A stretch of 64,000 nt of DNA from Streptomyces sp. TSRI0281. GTDB taxonomy: Bacteria > Actinomycetota > Actinomycetes > Streptomycetales > Streptomycetaceae. Position numbers and translations under genes: made by a program. How positions within the stretch are numbered: the stretch's first letter is position 1; each line of letters starts with the position of its first letter. Below, one piece after another: positions 23,825 to 30,661 of this stretch. The stretch spans positions 470,791-534,790 of the forward strand of contig NZ_LWLE01000034.1 of assembly GCF_001905125.1 (NCBI RefSeq), given 5' to 3'. A model generated the notes under the pieces. The model ran no database searches. It saw only the letters and a program-made list of their open reading frames with translations, and had not been told where the DNA came from.

Positions 23825-23955
23825 CCGTGCGTCCCGGACCGACTGTTGCCCCGGCACGAATGTGCCCGGTGTTGGGGCAGCAGTGGCGTGGCGCCTGACC
23901 ACTTCCGCCCTTGACTCGTGCGGGTCCAGGGGGCAACCCATGAACGGAGACTGCC

Positions 23956-25062
23956 ATGAGTGCACGTCCCATCCGGCAGGCCGCGCAAGCGGCGTCCTGC
24001 TACTTCCGTACGACCGTGGACCACCCCTACCGCAAGGCGCTCATCCAGGTGTGCGAGCCGTGCAACGAGCGGTGCGCGCACTGCTTTGTTTCCGCTACGA
24101 AGCGCGGCGACTACATGCGGCTGAATCAGGTGCGGGAGCGCCTGATCCCCCAACTCCACGAGGCCCGGGTCAACCGGGTCACGCTGACCGGCGGTGAGCC
24201 GGCCATGCACCCGGACCTCCTGGAGATCACGGCCGCGTTCCGTGACGTCGGCATGGGCGTGGGCCTGTGCACGAACGCGACGATGGTGACGGATGAGCAG
24301 ATCCGCGCCCTGGCCGCGCTGGACGTCCACATGAACGTGTCGCTGGACGGGTTCTCGGCGGACAGCCACGGGAAGTTCCGGGGGCGCCCGCAGGGCTTCG
24401 AGGAGACCGTGGAGACCGTGCGCCGCTTCGGGAAGGCGGGCATCCTCCAGGGGCTGCTGTGCACGCCGAACAACCTCGCGGAGGATGACGAGTACCGGCA
24501 GCTGTGCGAGTTCGCCCGGGACATGGGGGCGACGTACGTCCTGATGAACCCGCTCGGCCCGATGGGCCGCGGTGCGAACTCGCAGAAGAAGCTGCGTCGG
24601 CCGGACGACCATATGCGGGAGATCCACCACCTGACGATGCCCTTCGCGGATGAGGGCCTGGACATGGTGCACATCCGGTTCCCCAACGAGGACAAGCCGT
24701 TGGCCGGTTGTGAGGCCGGGACCATCATCTACGTGTTCACGAAGGGGGAGGTGACCGTCTGCCCCTACCTGGTGTTCGCGGCCAGGACCCAGGTGTCCCA
24801 GCACCCGGACACCGACTTCATCGTGGGCAACGTGTGGGAGCACGAGGACATCGGCGCCCGGCTGGACGCCTACCGGTTCCACGACCGGTGGACGCTCGGC
24901 GCGAACACGACCTGCGGCGGGTGCTCCATGAACGCGGAGTGCGGGAAGGGCTGCCCGGCCGCAGTGGTAGCCGCGGGTGAACGCATCGGGGCCGTGGATA
25001 GTGAGCAATGCCCGGTGGTGCCCCCGCAGACCCGTGTCCTGCCCGTGGTCGGTGTGTCGTGA
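23956..25062 (+). CDS. Radical SAM/SPASM-type enzyme
   Basis: The 368-residue protein has the CxxxCxxC cluster motif (CNERCAHCF, about residues 36-44), RVTLTGGEPAMHPDL, and NVSLDGF, placing it in the radical SAM superfamily, MoaA/SPASM branch. The C terminus has CGGCSMNAECGKGCPA, a shortened SPASM-like cysteine cluster for an additional iron-sulfur centre. Such enzymes usually modify peptides or nucleosides. It has no precursor-peptide gene beside it and leads an operon with a dTMP-kinase-like gene, a nuclease and a MazG-like gene, so a nucleotide-related substrate is plausible. Ribosome site GGAGACTGCC. GTGA overlap with the next gene. Confidence 0.85.
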   Translation: MSARPIRQAAQAASCYFRTTVDHPYRKALIQVCEPCNERCAHCFVSATKRGDYMRLNQVRERLIPQLHEARVNRVTLTGGEPAMHPDLLEITAAFRDVGMGVGLCTNATMVTDEQIRALAALDVHMNVSLDGFSADSHGKFRGRPQGFEETVETVRRFGKAGILQGLLCTPNNLAEDDEYRQLCEFARDMGATYVLMNPLGPMGRGANSQKKLRRPDDHMREIHHLTMPFADEGLDMVHIRFPNEDKPLAGCEAGTIIYVFTKGEVTVCPYLVFAARTQVSQHPDTDFIVGNVWEHEDIGARLDAYRFHDRWTLGANTTCGGCSMNAECGKGCPAAVVAAGERIGAVDSEQCPVVPPQTRVLPVVGVS

Positions 25063-25805
25063 CCAGACGCCGAGGGCTGTTGGTGGTGGTCGAGGGGCCG
25101 GGCGGCGTCGGAAAGTCCACGGTGACCGCCCTCGTCGCGCGGCTGCTGCGCGACGAGGGCCGGACGGTGCTGGCAACCAGGGAGCCGACAGACACCTCTC
25201 TGGGTGACCTCGCGCGGCACGGTACGGACGAGTACCAGGGCACGGCCATGGCCTGCCTGATCGCCGCCGACCGGTACAAGCACGGCGAAGTGATCCGTCC
25301 GGCGCTGGAGCGCGGGGACATCGTGGTCTGCGACCGGTACGTGGCCAGCAGCCTGGCACTCCAGTGCATGGACGGCGTCGACCGCGAGTTCGTGTGGCTG
25401 CTCAACACCGGCGTGATCCAGCCGGACCTGGTCATCATGATGGGCGGCAACCCGGACGCGATCGAGGCCCGGCTCACGGCCCGAGGAGCTCACTCCCGGT
25501 ACGAGCGGGCCGAGGGCTCCAGCCGCGTCGAGTGTGCCTACTTCATAGAGGCCGGTAAGTTCCTCCGGGACAAGGGGCACCGCGTCCTGGACGTGGATGC
25601 CACGGGAGTGGATGCCGAGGACGTCGCCCTGCGAGTCGTGGCCGCTGTCACCCGATTGTTGAAGGACCAGAATGACCCTGAGCGTGTTCACGTTCAACCT
25701 CGGCAACCCGTCCCGGGTGCGCGCGGAGCGTCAGCTCCGGTACCTGTGGGTGAGGCCGGAGCCGGTGCTGGTGCTGACGGAGACAGCGCGCAGTGCGGGG
25801 TGTGA
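25059..25805 (+). CDS. Thymidylate kinase-like nucleotide kinase
   Basis: The product has the dTMP kinase motifs in order: P-loop VEGPGGVGKST, REPTDTSLGDLAR, DRY motif IVVCDRYVASSLA, PDLVIMMGGNPDAIEARL, and a LID-like RGAHSRYERAEGSSRVE. The substrate-binding region differs from housekeeping Tmk in detail, so another nucleoside monophosphate is possible. The kinase proper ends near KDQ (about residue 205), but no stop occurs there; the frame runs on for 44 codons of Pro/Ala/Gly-rich sequence and overlaps the next gene by 134 bases, which suggests the native stop was lost. It is a second copy relative to the essential Tmk. Confidence 0.8.
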   Translation: MTRRRGLLVVVEGPGGVGKSTVTALVARLLRDEGRTVLATREPTDTSLGDLARHGTDEYQGTAMACLIAADRYKHGEVIRPALERGDIVVCDRYVASSLALQCMDGVDREFVWLLNTGVIQPDLVIMMGGNPDAIEARLTARGAHSRYERAEGSSRVECAYFIEAGKFLRDKGHRVLDVDATGVDAEDVALRVVAAVTRLLKDQNDPERVHVQPRQPVPGARGASAPVPVGEAGAGAGADGDSAQCGV

Positions 25806-26484
25806 GTTCCTGGCCGAGGCATTCCAGGGCGCTGGGTACCACGTGACGTTCCCTCGTCCCGTCAAAGGGACCAGGGAGCGGGGCGTGATGGTGGTGTCCC
25901 GGCTCCCTGCCCGGCCGCTGACGCTCCCGGTGGAGTACCTGCCTCACCGGGTCGCAGGAGTGACCGTCGAGACCGGCACAGGGCCGCTGGACGTCGTCGG
26001 GGTCTATGTGCCGTCGAGGGATGCCACCGAGGCCAAGGTGACCAGGAAGCGGACGTTCCTGGATGGCCTGGCCGCAGCGCTGCCGTCCGGGGCGACCGGG
26101 CAGCGGCTGGTGATCGGGGACCTGAACATCCTGGAGCCGGACCACGTGCCGAAGTACCGCACGTTCCGGACCTGGGAGTACGAGTTCTACACCGGGCTCG
26201 GGGAGGCCGGTTACCAGGACGCGTTCCGGCTGGTGGCCCCGAACGCCCTGGAGTACTCGTGGGTCGGGCGCACCGGGGACGGTTACAGGTACGACCACGC
26301 CCACGTTTCGGGGCCGCTCGCCGGCCGTGTCGAGGGCTGCCGGTATGTGCATGAGCCGCGGACCGATGAGGGCCGGCTGACGGACCACTCGGCGCTGACG
26401 GTGGCCCTGGACCTGGAGCCGGTGGCCCGGCTGACGGTGACCGACGCGGACCGTATGCCCGACCTGGTCGGGGCCCTGTTCTAA
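25672..26484 (+). CDS. Endonuclease/exonuclease/phosphatase-family protein
   Basis: The 270-residue protein shows the EEP fold motifs: FTFNLGNP (N), VLVLTETARS (E), VIGDLNILEPDH (D and N), YRYDHAHVSG and LTDHSALTVAL (catalytic D-H). It would cleave phosphodiester bonds of nucleic acid or remove phosphate from small substrates; the fold does not decide. ATG at 25672 lies within the tail of the kinase frame. The MazG-like gene follows 23 bases after the stop. Confidence 0.8.
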   Translation: MTLSVFTFNLGNPSRVRAERQLRYLWVRPEPVLVLTETARSAGCEFLAEAFQGAGYHVTFPRPVKGTRERGVMVVSRLPARPLTLPVEYLPHRVAGVTVETGTGPLDVVGVYVPSRDATEAKVTRKRTFLDGLAAALPSGATGQRLVIGDLNILEPDHVPKYRTFRTWEYEFYTGLGEAGYQDAFRLVAPNALEYSWVGRTGDGYRYDHAHVSGPLAGRVEGCRYVHEPRTDEGRLTDHSALTVALDLEPVARLTVTDADRMPDLVGALF

Positions 26485-26507
26485 CCGTGTACGAGGAGGA
26501 GAAGCGC

Positions 26508-26837
26508 GTGACAACGATGGATGAGACGTGGGACGGCGTGCAGCGGCTGCGCGGCTGGCTGGATGAGTCGCCGGGTCAGGCCGCGGCCGGTGACGTGCGG
26601 GTGCTGCGTGTCCTGAAGATCGGGGAGGAGTTCGGGGAGGTGGCCCAGGCATTGACGGGGGTGCTCGGCGCGAACCCGCGTAAGGGCGAATCCCATACGT
26701 GGCAGGACGTTGAGAAGGAGTTGAGCGATGTCATCGTGACGGCCATGGTGGCGCTGTCTACGATCACGTCCGACGCCCCGAAGGCGCTGGACGCGCGGGT
26801 CCAGCAGCTCGTGGACCGGGTACTGCCGTCGAGCTGA
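26508..26837 (+). CDS. MazG-like nucleotide pyrophosphohydrolase
   Basis: The 109-residue product has the all-alpha NTP pyrophosphatase motif: KIGEEFGEVAQAL followed by EKELSDVIVTAMVAL, the E..E and E..D metal ligands. MazG-like enzymes hydrolyse NTPs or dNTPs to monophosphates. The GTG at 26508 follows GAGGAGGAG at the right distance; an upstream GTG at 26487 lies within that site. Its place behind a nucleotide kinase and a nuclease supports a nucleotide-handling cassette. Confidence 0.75.
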   Translation: MTTMDETWDGVQRLRGWLDESPGQAAAGDVRVLRVLKIGEEFGEVAQALTGVLGANPRKGESHTWQDVEKELSDVIVTAMVALSTITSDAPKALDARVQQLVDRVLPSS

Positions 26838-26847
26838 CCCCGGACAT

Positions 26848-26890
26848 GCGACTGCCCCGGCACCAGGAGAGTGGTGGCCGGGGCAGTCGC
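26848..26890 (+). terminator. Strong terminator after the MazG gene
   Basis: GCGACTGCCCCGGC (26848-26861) pairs perfectly with GCCGGGGCAGTCGC (26877-26890), 11 bases after the stop; it ends the cassette. Confidence 0.85.
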
Positions 26891-26988
26891 CTGTCTACCG
26901 CCCGAGGGGGGCAGGCGGCAGGCGCGGGGGCGTTCTGACCGTTAGTTGTGGTGGTGAGCGCACCGAGAGGCCTTCGATGTGGGTGTTT

Positions 26989-27016
26989 TGGGCGGTACGT
27001 CCCGACGTACCGCCCA
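26989..27016. repeat. 12-bp inverted repeat
   Basis: TGGGCGGTACGT and ACGTACCGCCCA around a CCCG loop. It has a TTTT run on its left side, so it may terminate minus-strand transcription or bind a protein near the attachment site. Confidence 0.6.
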
Positions 27017-27205
27017 CGATCGGGTGATGTTGGCGCCTCAGGCGATGAGTTTCCTGGCTGCGCCTAGTCACTGCATAAGCCTCGGGGCTTAAATACGTAG
27101 TGTTTCGGCCAATCGACCGAAGTGCCGTCATGACTCGCCGCACCCGGAAGGGGGCGGCGGTGGCGGTTCTGTCCATGCTCCGCAAGCTTCGATGGAACCG
27201 CAGGT

Positions 27206-27231
27206 AGGCCCGGCAGGAGACTGCCGGGCCT
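27206..27231 (+). terminator. Hairpin with short U tract
   Basis: AGGCCCGGCAG pairs with CTGCCGGGCCT around GAGA, followed by TGCTGTGTTT. A Rho-independent terminator shielding the chromosome side from element transcription is likely. Confidence 0.7.
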
Positions 27232-27269
27232 GCTGTGTTTCGGGGTCCACCCTGGAGCGTGTTCCCTTC

Positions 27270-27289
27270 CGTGTTCCCGTGGGAACACG
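27270..27289. promoter_or_regulatory. GTTCCC palindrome near the attachment site
   Basis: CGTGTTCCC-gt-GGGAACACG is a perfect palindrome; a third copy of CGTGTTCCC precedes it at 27258-27266. It shares the GTTCCC...GGGAAC core with the site at 1426-1443 and may be bound by the same element regulator. Confidence 0.5.
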
Positions 27290-27347
27290 ACTGCGCGAGG
27301 ATCCGGGGCGTAGCGTGAGAATGCGGGAAGATGCGGGAGGATTCTCA

Positions 27348-27376
27348 CAGGTCAGAGGATCGTCGCAGGTCAGAGG
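27348..27376 (+). repeat. CAGGTCAGAGG direct repeats beside attachment site
   Basis: Two identical 11-bp copies at 27348-27358 and 27366-27376, 18 bases apart, end 11 bases before the tRNA remnant; spacing and place fit integrase arm-type or excisionase sites. Confidence 0.5.
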
Positions 27377-27387
27377 GGGTATCGGCT

Positions 27388-27414
27388 CCGGTTCGAGTCC
27401 GGCTCCGGGCACCA
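27388..27414 (+). other. tRNA 3' end remnant, probable attachment site (att)
   Basis: CCGGTTCGAGTCCGG followed by CTCCGGGCACCA reads as a tRNA T-arm with TTCGAGT loop, the 3' acceptor strand, discriminator A and encoded CCA. No matching 5' acceptor (GCCCGGA), D-arm or anticodon arm exists within 90 bases upstream, and the base at position 49 would mispair, so identity begins about here. This is how an element inserted into a tRNA gene leaves a duplicated 3' end at its distal junction. The acceptor sequence fits a Streptomyces tRNA-Leu, but that identity is a guess. The intact gene should lie at the other end of the element, on the plus strand. Confidence 0.75.
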
Positions 27415-27584
27415 TCACCGCTGTCGGTGGGCGCGTCGGCCGGCCCGGGGAATCGCGTCGGTCGACCCGGAGAATACTTCAGCGATCAACTTTCATAAAG
27501 ATCCTCCCTTGGCACTAGGGTGATTCCTTTGCCCACCCATTACTCTTGTCGCGAGGCCATGCAGTGTGGCCATGGAGGAGAGCA

Positions 27585-28472
27585 ATGAGGAGCAGCAACC
27601 CGGTCTTCTCGCGACGGGGGTTCAGCCGCGACAACGGTTCCGCAGGCTTCAACGCGGCGCCGCAGGCCGGGGCCCCCGCGACGGGAACCAGTCCGTACGC
27701 ACAGGGCACCGCCGCCAACCCGTACGCGACGAACCCCTACGCGCAGCAGGACGTCCAGTACGGCGCCCCGCAGGCGCCCGCGCGCTCCGGCGCGATGACG
27801 ATCGACGACGTCGTCACCCGTACGGCGATGACGCTGGGCACCGTCGTGCTCACCGCCGCGCTCTCCTGGGCGCTGCTGCCGGTCGACGAGGCGAACCTCG
27901 GCAAGTCCTACGGCATCGCCATCGGCGCCGCCCTCGTGGCGTTCGTCCTGTCGCTCGTCCAGTCCTTCAAGCGCAAGCCGGTCCCGGCGCTGATCCTCGC
28001 GTACGCCGCGTTCGAGGGTGTCTTCCTCGGTGTGATCTCCAGCGCCGTGAGCACCTACATCGGCCCCGGCACGGTGATGCAGGCGGTGATGGGCACCATG
28101 TGTGTCTTCGCCGGTGTGCTCATCGCGTACAAGATGCGCTGGATCCGTGTCACCCGCCGGTTCTACGGCTTCGTGATGGCCGCCGCCATGGGCTTCGTGC
28201 TCCTGATGATGGTCAACCTGCTGTTCTCCGTGTTCGGCGGCGGCGAGGGCCTCGGCTTCCGCAGCGGCGGCCTCGGCATCCTCTTCGGTGTCATCGGCAT
28301 CATCCTCGGCGCGTGCTTCCTGGCCCTGGACTTCAAGCAGGTCGAGGACGGCGTCGCGTTCGGCGCACCGCGCGAGGAGTCCTGGCTGGCGGCCTTCGGC
28401 CTCACCATGACCCTGGTGTGGATCTACCTGGAGATGCTGCGTCTGCTCTCCATCCTCAACGGGGACGACTGA
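27585..28472 (+). CDS. Bax inhibitor-1/YccA-family membrane protein
   Basis: The 295-residue protein has a Gln/Asn/Pro/Tyr-rich N terminus (NPYATNPYAQQDVQYGAPQ) and seven predicted membrane helices from about residue 80. The pattern IGAALVAFVLSLVQSF..KPVPALILAYAAFEGVFLGVIS and GAREESWLAAFGLTMTLVWIYLEMLRLLSIL is that of the actinobacterial YccA group, thought to act as pH-sensitive calcium leak channels. The start follows GAGGAGA. It is the first chromosomal gene past the attachment site and faces away from it. Confidence 0.9.
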   Translation: MRSSNPVFSRRGFSRDNGSAGFNAAPQAGAPATGTSPYAQGTAANPYATNPYAQQDVQYGAPQAPARSGAMTIDDVVTRTAMTLGTVVLTAALSWALLPVDEANLGKSYGIAIGAALVAFVLSLVQSFKRKPVPALILAYAAFEGVFLGVISSAVSTYIGPGTVMQAVMGTMCVFAGVLIAYKMRWIRVTRRFYGFVMAAAMGFVLLMMVNLLFSVFGGGEGLGFRSGGLGILFGVIGIILGACFLALDFKQVEDGVAFGAPREESWLAAFGLTMTLVWIYLEMLRLLSILNGDD

Positions 28473-28524
28473 CCGCAGGGGACGCGGAGGGCCGGTACGA
28501 CGGCCCGCACCACGACCCGCGCAA

Positions 28525-28563
28525 CGGAACGGCCCGCAGGCTCACCGCCTGCGGGCCGTTCCG
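28525..28563 (+). terminator. Terminator after the Bax1-I gene
   Basis: CGGAACGGCCCGCAGG pairs with CCTGCGGGCCGTTCCG (16 bp, 7-base loop), followed by a TTTT run. Confidence 0.9.
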
Positions 28564-28583
28564 TTTTCCCTGATGTCGTACGC

Positions 28584-28811
28584 CTACAGAAGCTTGCGGG
28601 CGGCCCGTCTCAGGTCGTACTCGTGAATGATCGCCTTGGCGTGGCCGTAGGCGAGTTCATGCTCGCCGCGCAGCCGGCTGACCTTCTCCTCGAACCGCAG
28701 GAGCGAGGGGCCTTCGTCGACGGTGCGGAGCCAGTCGGAGATCTCACGACCGGTGCATTGAGGGATCCGGGAGAGCGTGCGATGGGTTTCCTCGGAGAAG
28801 GCAGGGGACAT
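28584..28811 (-). CDS. DUF4287 protein
   Basis: The 75-residue product is nearly all DUF4287 domain: FSEETHRTLSRIPQCTGREISDWLRTV, FEEKVSRLRGEHELAYGHAKAIIHEYDLRRAARKL. A family of small cytoplasmic proteins of unknown role, common in Streptomyces. The ATG at 28811 is 5 bases from GGAGG; longer frames upstream are shadows. Confidence 0.9.
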   Translation of the reverse strand: MSPAFSEETHRTLSRIPQCTGREISDWLRTVDEGPSLLRFEEKVSRLRGEHELAYGHAKAIIHEYDLRRAARKLL

Positions 28812-28911
28812 CGGCGCCTCCGACGCAGTGCGCGTTGCTGGTCTTCCCGACACCGCGCCTGAGCGTTCGCCCGTTGGCAACCATGCTGCGCGGGCGCGTA
28901 GGGTCGGGCAG

Positions 28912-29229
28912 GTGCTCGATACGACGCCTCTGATCACCGCCGTGGACCGATTCGCCGACCGTCTGCGGGCCGCCCCGCAGAGCCGGCTCCAGCGCGGCGC
29001 GGCCGCCGAGGCGCTGGCCGCGGCCAGGGAACTGGCCGTACGGGCCCAGCGCATCGAGCACCCCGACCGGGAGCCGCACATCGTGCCGGACGCCGGGATG
29101 TTCGCCGTCGGCGACCAACTCACCGTCGCGGGGCGCGATCTGGCGGTGGCACTGGTAACGGCCCCGTCCGTGGAGCTGGACGAGGCCGTGCGATGCGTGG
29201 AGCAGGCGGCGGCGCGGGCTTTCGCGTAG
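28912..29229 (+). CDS. Conserved hypothetical protein
   Basis: 105 residues, alpha-helical (LITAVDRFADRLRAAPQSRLQRGAAAEALAAARELAVRAQRIEHP, then MFAVGDQLTVAGRDLAVAL). Looks like a Streptomyces-conserved protein with no known role. The GTG start at 28912 lacks a clear ribosome site. It is divergent from the DUF4287 gene, sharing the 100-base intergenic region. Confidence 0.65.
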   Translation: MLDTTPLITAVDRFADRLRAAPQSRLQRGAAAEALAAARELAVRAQRIEHPDREPHIVPDAGMFAVGDQLTVAGRDLAVALVTAPSVELDEAVRCVEQAAARAFA

Positions 29230-29268
29230 GGGGAGACCCGCGCCCGTGGGGGGCGTACCGCGGAGCGG

Positions 29269-30165
29269 CTAGAACGAGGCGATGACGCGGTCGGCGAGGA
29301 TGTAGACGTTGTCCTCACCGCAGGAGAACGTCAGCGCGTAGGCGCCGGAGACGCCGGAGCCGCCCAGCAGCACCGGCCGCCGGCCCGCCCGCAGTGCGTC
29401 GGCGAGACGTTCCGCCGTCTCGCGGTGGCCCGGGGTCATACAGAGCGTGGTGCCGTCGGCGAAGACGTACACATCGAGCGTGCCGAGCGGGCCGGGGCGT
29501 ACGTCGGTGAGCTCCGTGGCCGTGTCGGCCAGCTCCTCAAGACGGCTCACGGTCCGCTCGTGGTCGGTGACCACAGGTGTCTGTACGGGGACGAAGTCGG
29601 GGTGCGAGGGGTGGCGGCGGCGTGCGGCGGCCAGCTCGGGGGAGTCCTCGGCGAACTCCGCGTACTCGGCGATCTCGGGCAGATCGATGAGTTCGGCGGG
29701 CTCGTGCTCGTACTCGTGCTCGGCCGAGGTCCGCTCGCTCAGCGACGCCAGCTCCTCCAGCGCCTCGGTGGCTTCCAGGTCCAGCGCGTCGAGACCGGCG
29801 AAGTCCGCCTGGCGGGGGAAGAAGAAGGGGGAGTCGTCGCCGAGCGTGTTCAGACCGCCCAGCAGGGACGGGGCGTCGGCGGCGTCACGGGCTTCCTGGG
29901 CGGCCCAGAAGGCCCGCGCCTCGGCCAGCTCCCGCTCCCGCTCCTCGGCGAGCGCTTCGGTGACGGCCGCGCGTATCTCCTCGGCCGGAGTGAGGGTGCT
30001 GCGGCTCTGCGGTGGCACGGACGCGCTGTGTATCCGGCCTTCGGCCAGCTCCGTACGCAGGGCCGCGACCTGCTTGCGCAGCCCGTGAGCGGCGTGCAGG
30101 GCGGCGGCGCCGACGGCCGTGGCAGCGGCGGTGGTCAGCAACAGGGCAAATGACATAGCGCTCAC
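29269..30165 (-). CDS. Membrane-anchored hypothetical protein
   Basis: The 298-residue protein starts with a hydrophobic helix (FALLLTTAAATAVGAAALHAAHGL), continues with a coiled coil (about residues 30-110) with an acidic middle (EHEYEHEPAELIDLPEIAEYAEFAED), and ends in a globular domain with LDVYVFADGTTLCMTP and ALTFSCGEDNVYILADRVIASF. A cytoplasmic or surface-anchored domain of unknown function is likely. Confidence 0.65.
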   Translation of the reverse strand: MSAMSFALLLTTAAATAVGAAALHAAHGLRKQVAALRTELAEGRIHSASVPPQSRSTLTPAEEIRAAVTEALAEERERELAEARAFWAAQEARDAADAPSLLGGLNTLGDDSPFFFPRQADFAGLDALDLEATEALEELASLSERTSAEHEYEHEPAELIDLPEIAEYAEFAEDSPELAAARRRHPSHPDFVPVQTPVVTDHERTVSRLEELADTATELTDVRPGPLGTLDVYVFADGTTLCMTPGHRETAERLADALRAGRRPVLLGGSGVSGAYALTFSCGEDNVYILADRVIASF

Positions 30166-30661
30166 TGACTACTCCCGGTTTCAATCGATCCCCCGACTTC
30201 CTACATCAGCTTGGCCCGTACCCGCGCGTGCTGTCAGTGCATTACGTCACGAAATGGACAGGTCTTTTGGCCTGGGGTTTACCCCCATAACAGCCGTGAC
30301 CTGCGGAAATGGCTCTCCCCCGGGACGCAGATCACATCCTGGGGGAGATTCGGTCACGGTCGGGGCTCGGCCCGGTTCAACAGCCCGCTTCCGAGGGAGA
30401 GGGGAGGGCTCGGCTCAGCCGGTGACTGTCAGCTCAGCTCAGCTCGGCCGCTGGCTGCGGCTCGGCTCAGCCGCTCGCTGTTCTTGGTCGCGTTCGCTTC
30501 GCCTGCGCTGCGGGCAGGTGCCGCCCTCGTGCCTCGGGCGACCCCTACCCTCCGCTGCGGCTCAGCTCAGCCGCTTGCTGTTCTTGGTCGCGTTCGCTTC
30601 GCCTGCGCTGCGGGCAGGTGCCGCCCTCGTGCCTCGGGCGACCCCTACCCTCCGCTGCGGC
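30166..30661. repeat. Noncoding gap with 100-bp tandem duplication
   Basis: The left part (30166-30460) has no gene; it contains GCTCAG-rich short repeats near 30430-30470. The right part is a direct tandem repeat: 30461-30560 and 30561-30660 are nearly identical 100-bp units (differences at their first bases and one T/C at about 30575), and the first 20 bases of a third unit run into the stop codon of the thiolase gene. The unit contains the 3'-terminal sequence of that gene, so it probably arose by repeated duplication of the gene end. Confidence 0.85.

Larger units (their letters stand above)
26891..27387. other. Attachment-site-proximal noncoding region rich in inverted repeats
   Basis: No gene is recognised. 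The region holds a 12-bp hairpin at 26989-27016 (TGGGCGGTACGT / ACGTACCGCCCA), a terminator-like hairpin at 27206-27231, a GTGTTCCC palindrome at 27270-27289, a GTGAGAAT / ATTCTCAC pair at about 27314-27347 and CAGGTCAGAGG direct repeats at 27348-27376, all within 400 bases of the tRNA 3' end. This density is typical of an integrase/excisionase-binding attachment region. Confidence 0.55.
1..27414. mobile_element. Right-hand part of an integrated prophage-like element
   Basis: The first 13 kb encode siphovirus structural and lysis proteins in canonical order, followed by 14 kb of small, often overlapping accessory genes, and ending at a tRNA 3' end that has no matching 5' half (27388-27414). 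Downstream genes are conserved Streptomyces chromosome. The element's integrase, terminase, portal, capsid and left attachment site are not in the window, so whether it is an intact phage is unknown. No major tail tube gene is visible and a nearby small gene is frameshifted, which leaves open a defective prophage. The accessory part (13.2-27.4 kb) could belong to the phage or to a second element; one boundary is inferred, not proven. Confidence 0.75.

Noticed and set aside
23956..25062. The radical SAM protein as a prokaryotic viperin
   Set aside because: Its cluster motif and the C-terminal SPASM-like cysteines differ from viperin, which lacks that domain; only the nucleotide-kinase neighbour is viperin-like.
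27300..27414. A complete tRNA gene ending at 27414
   Set aside because: No 5' acceptor, D-arm or anticodon stem can be folded upstream, and the first T-stem pair is mismatched; only the 3' end is present.
30166..30661. A CRISPR array at the tandem repeats
   Set aside because: The units are 100 bp in direct contact with no unique spacers; it is a plain tandem duplication. No CRISPR-like repeat-spacer pattern was seen anywhere in the window.
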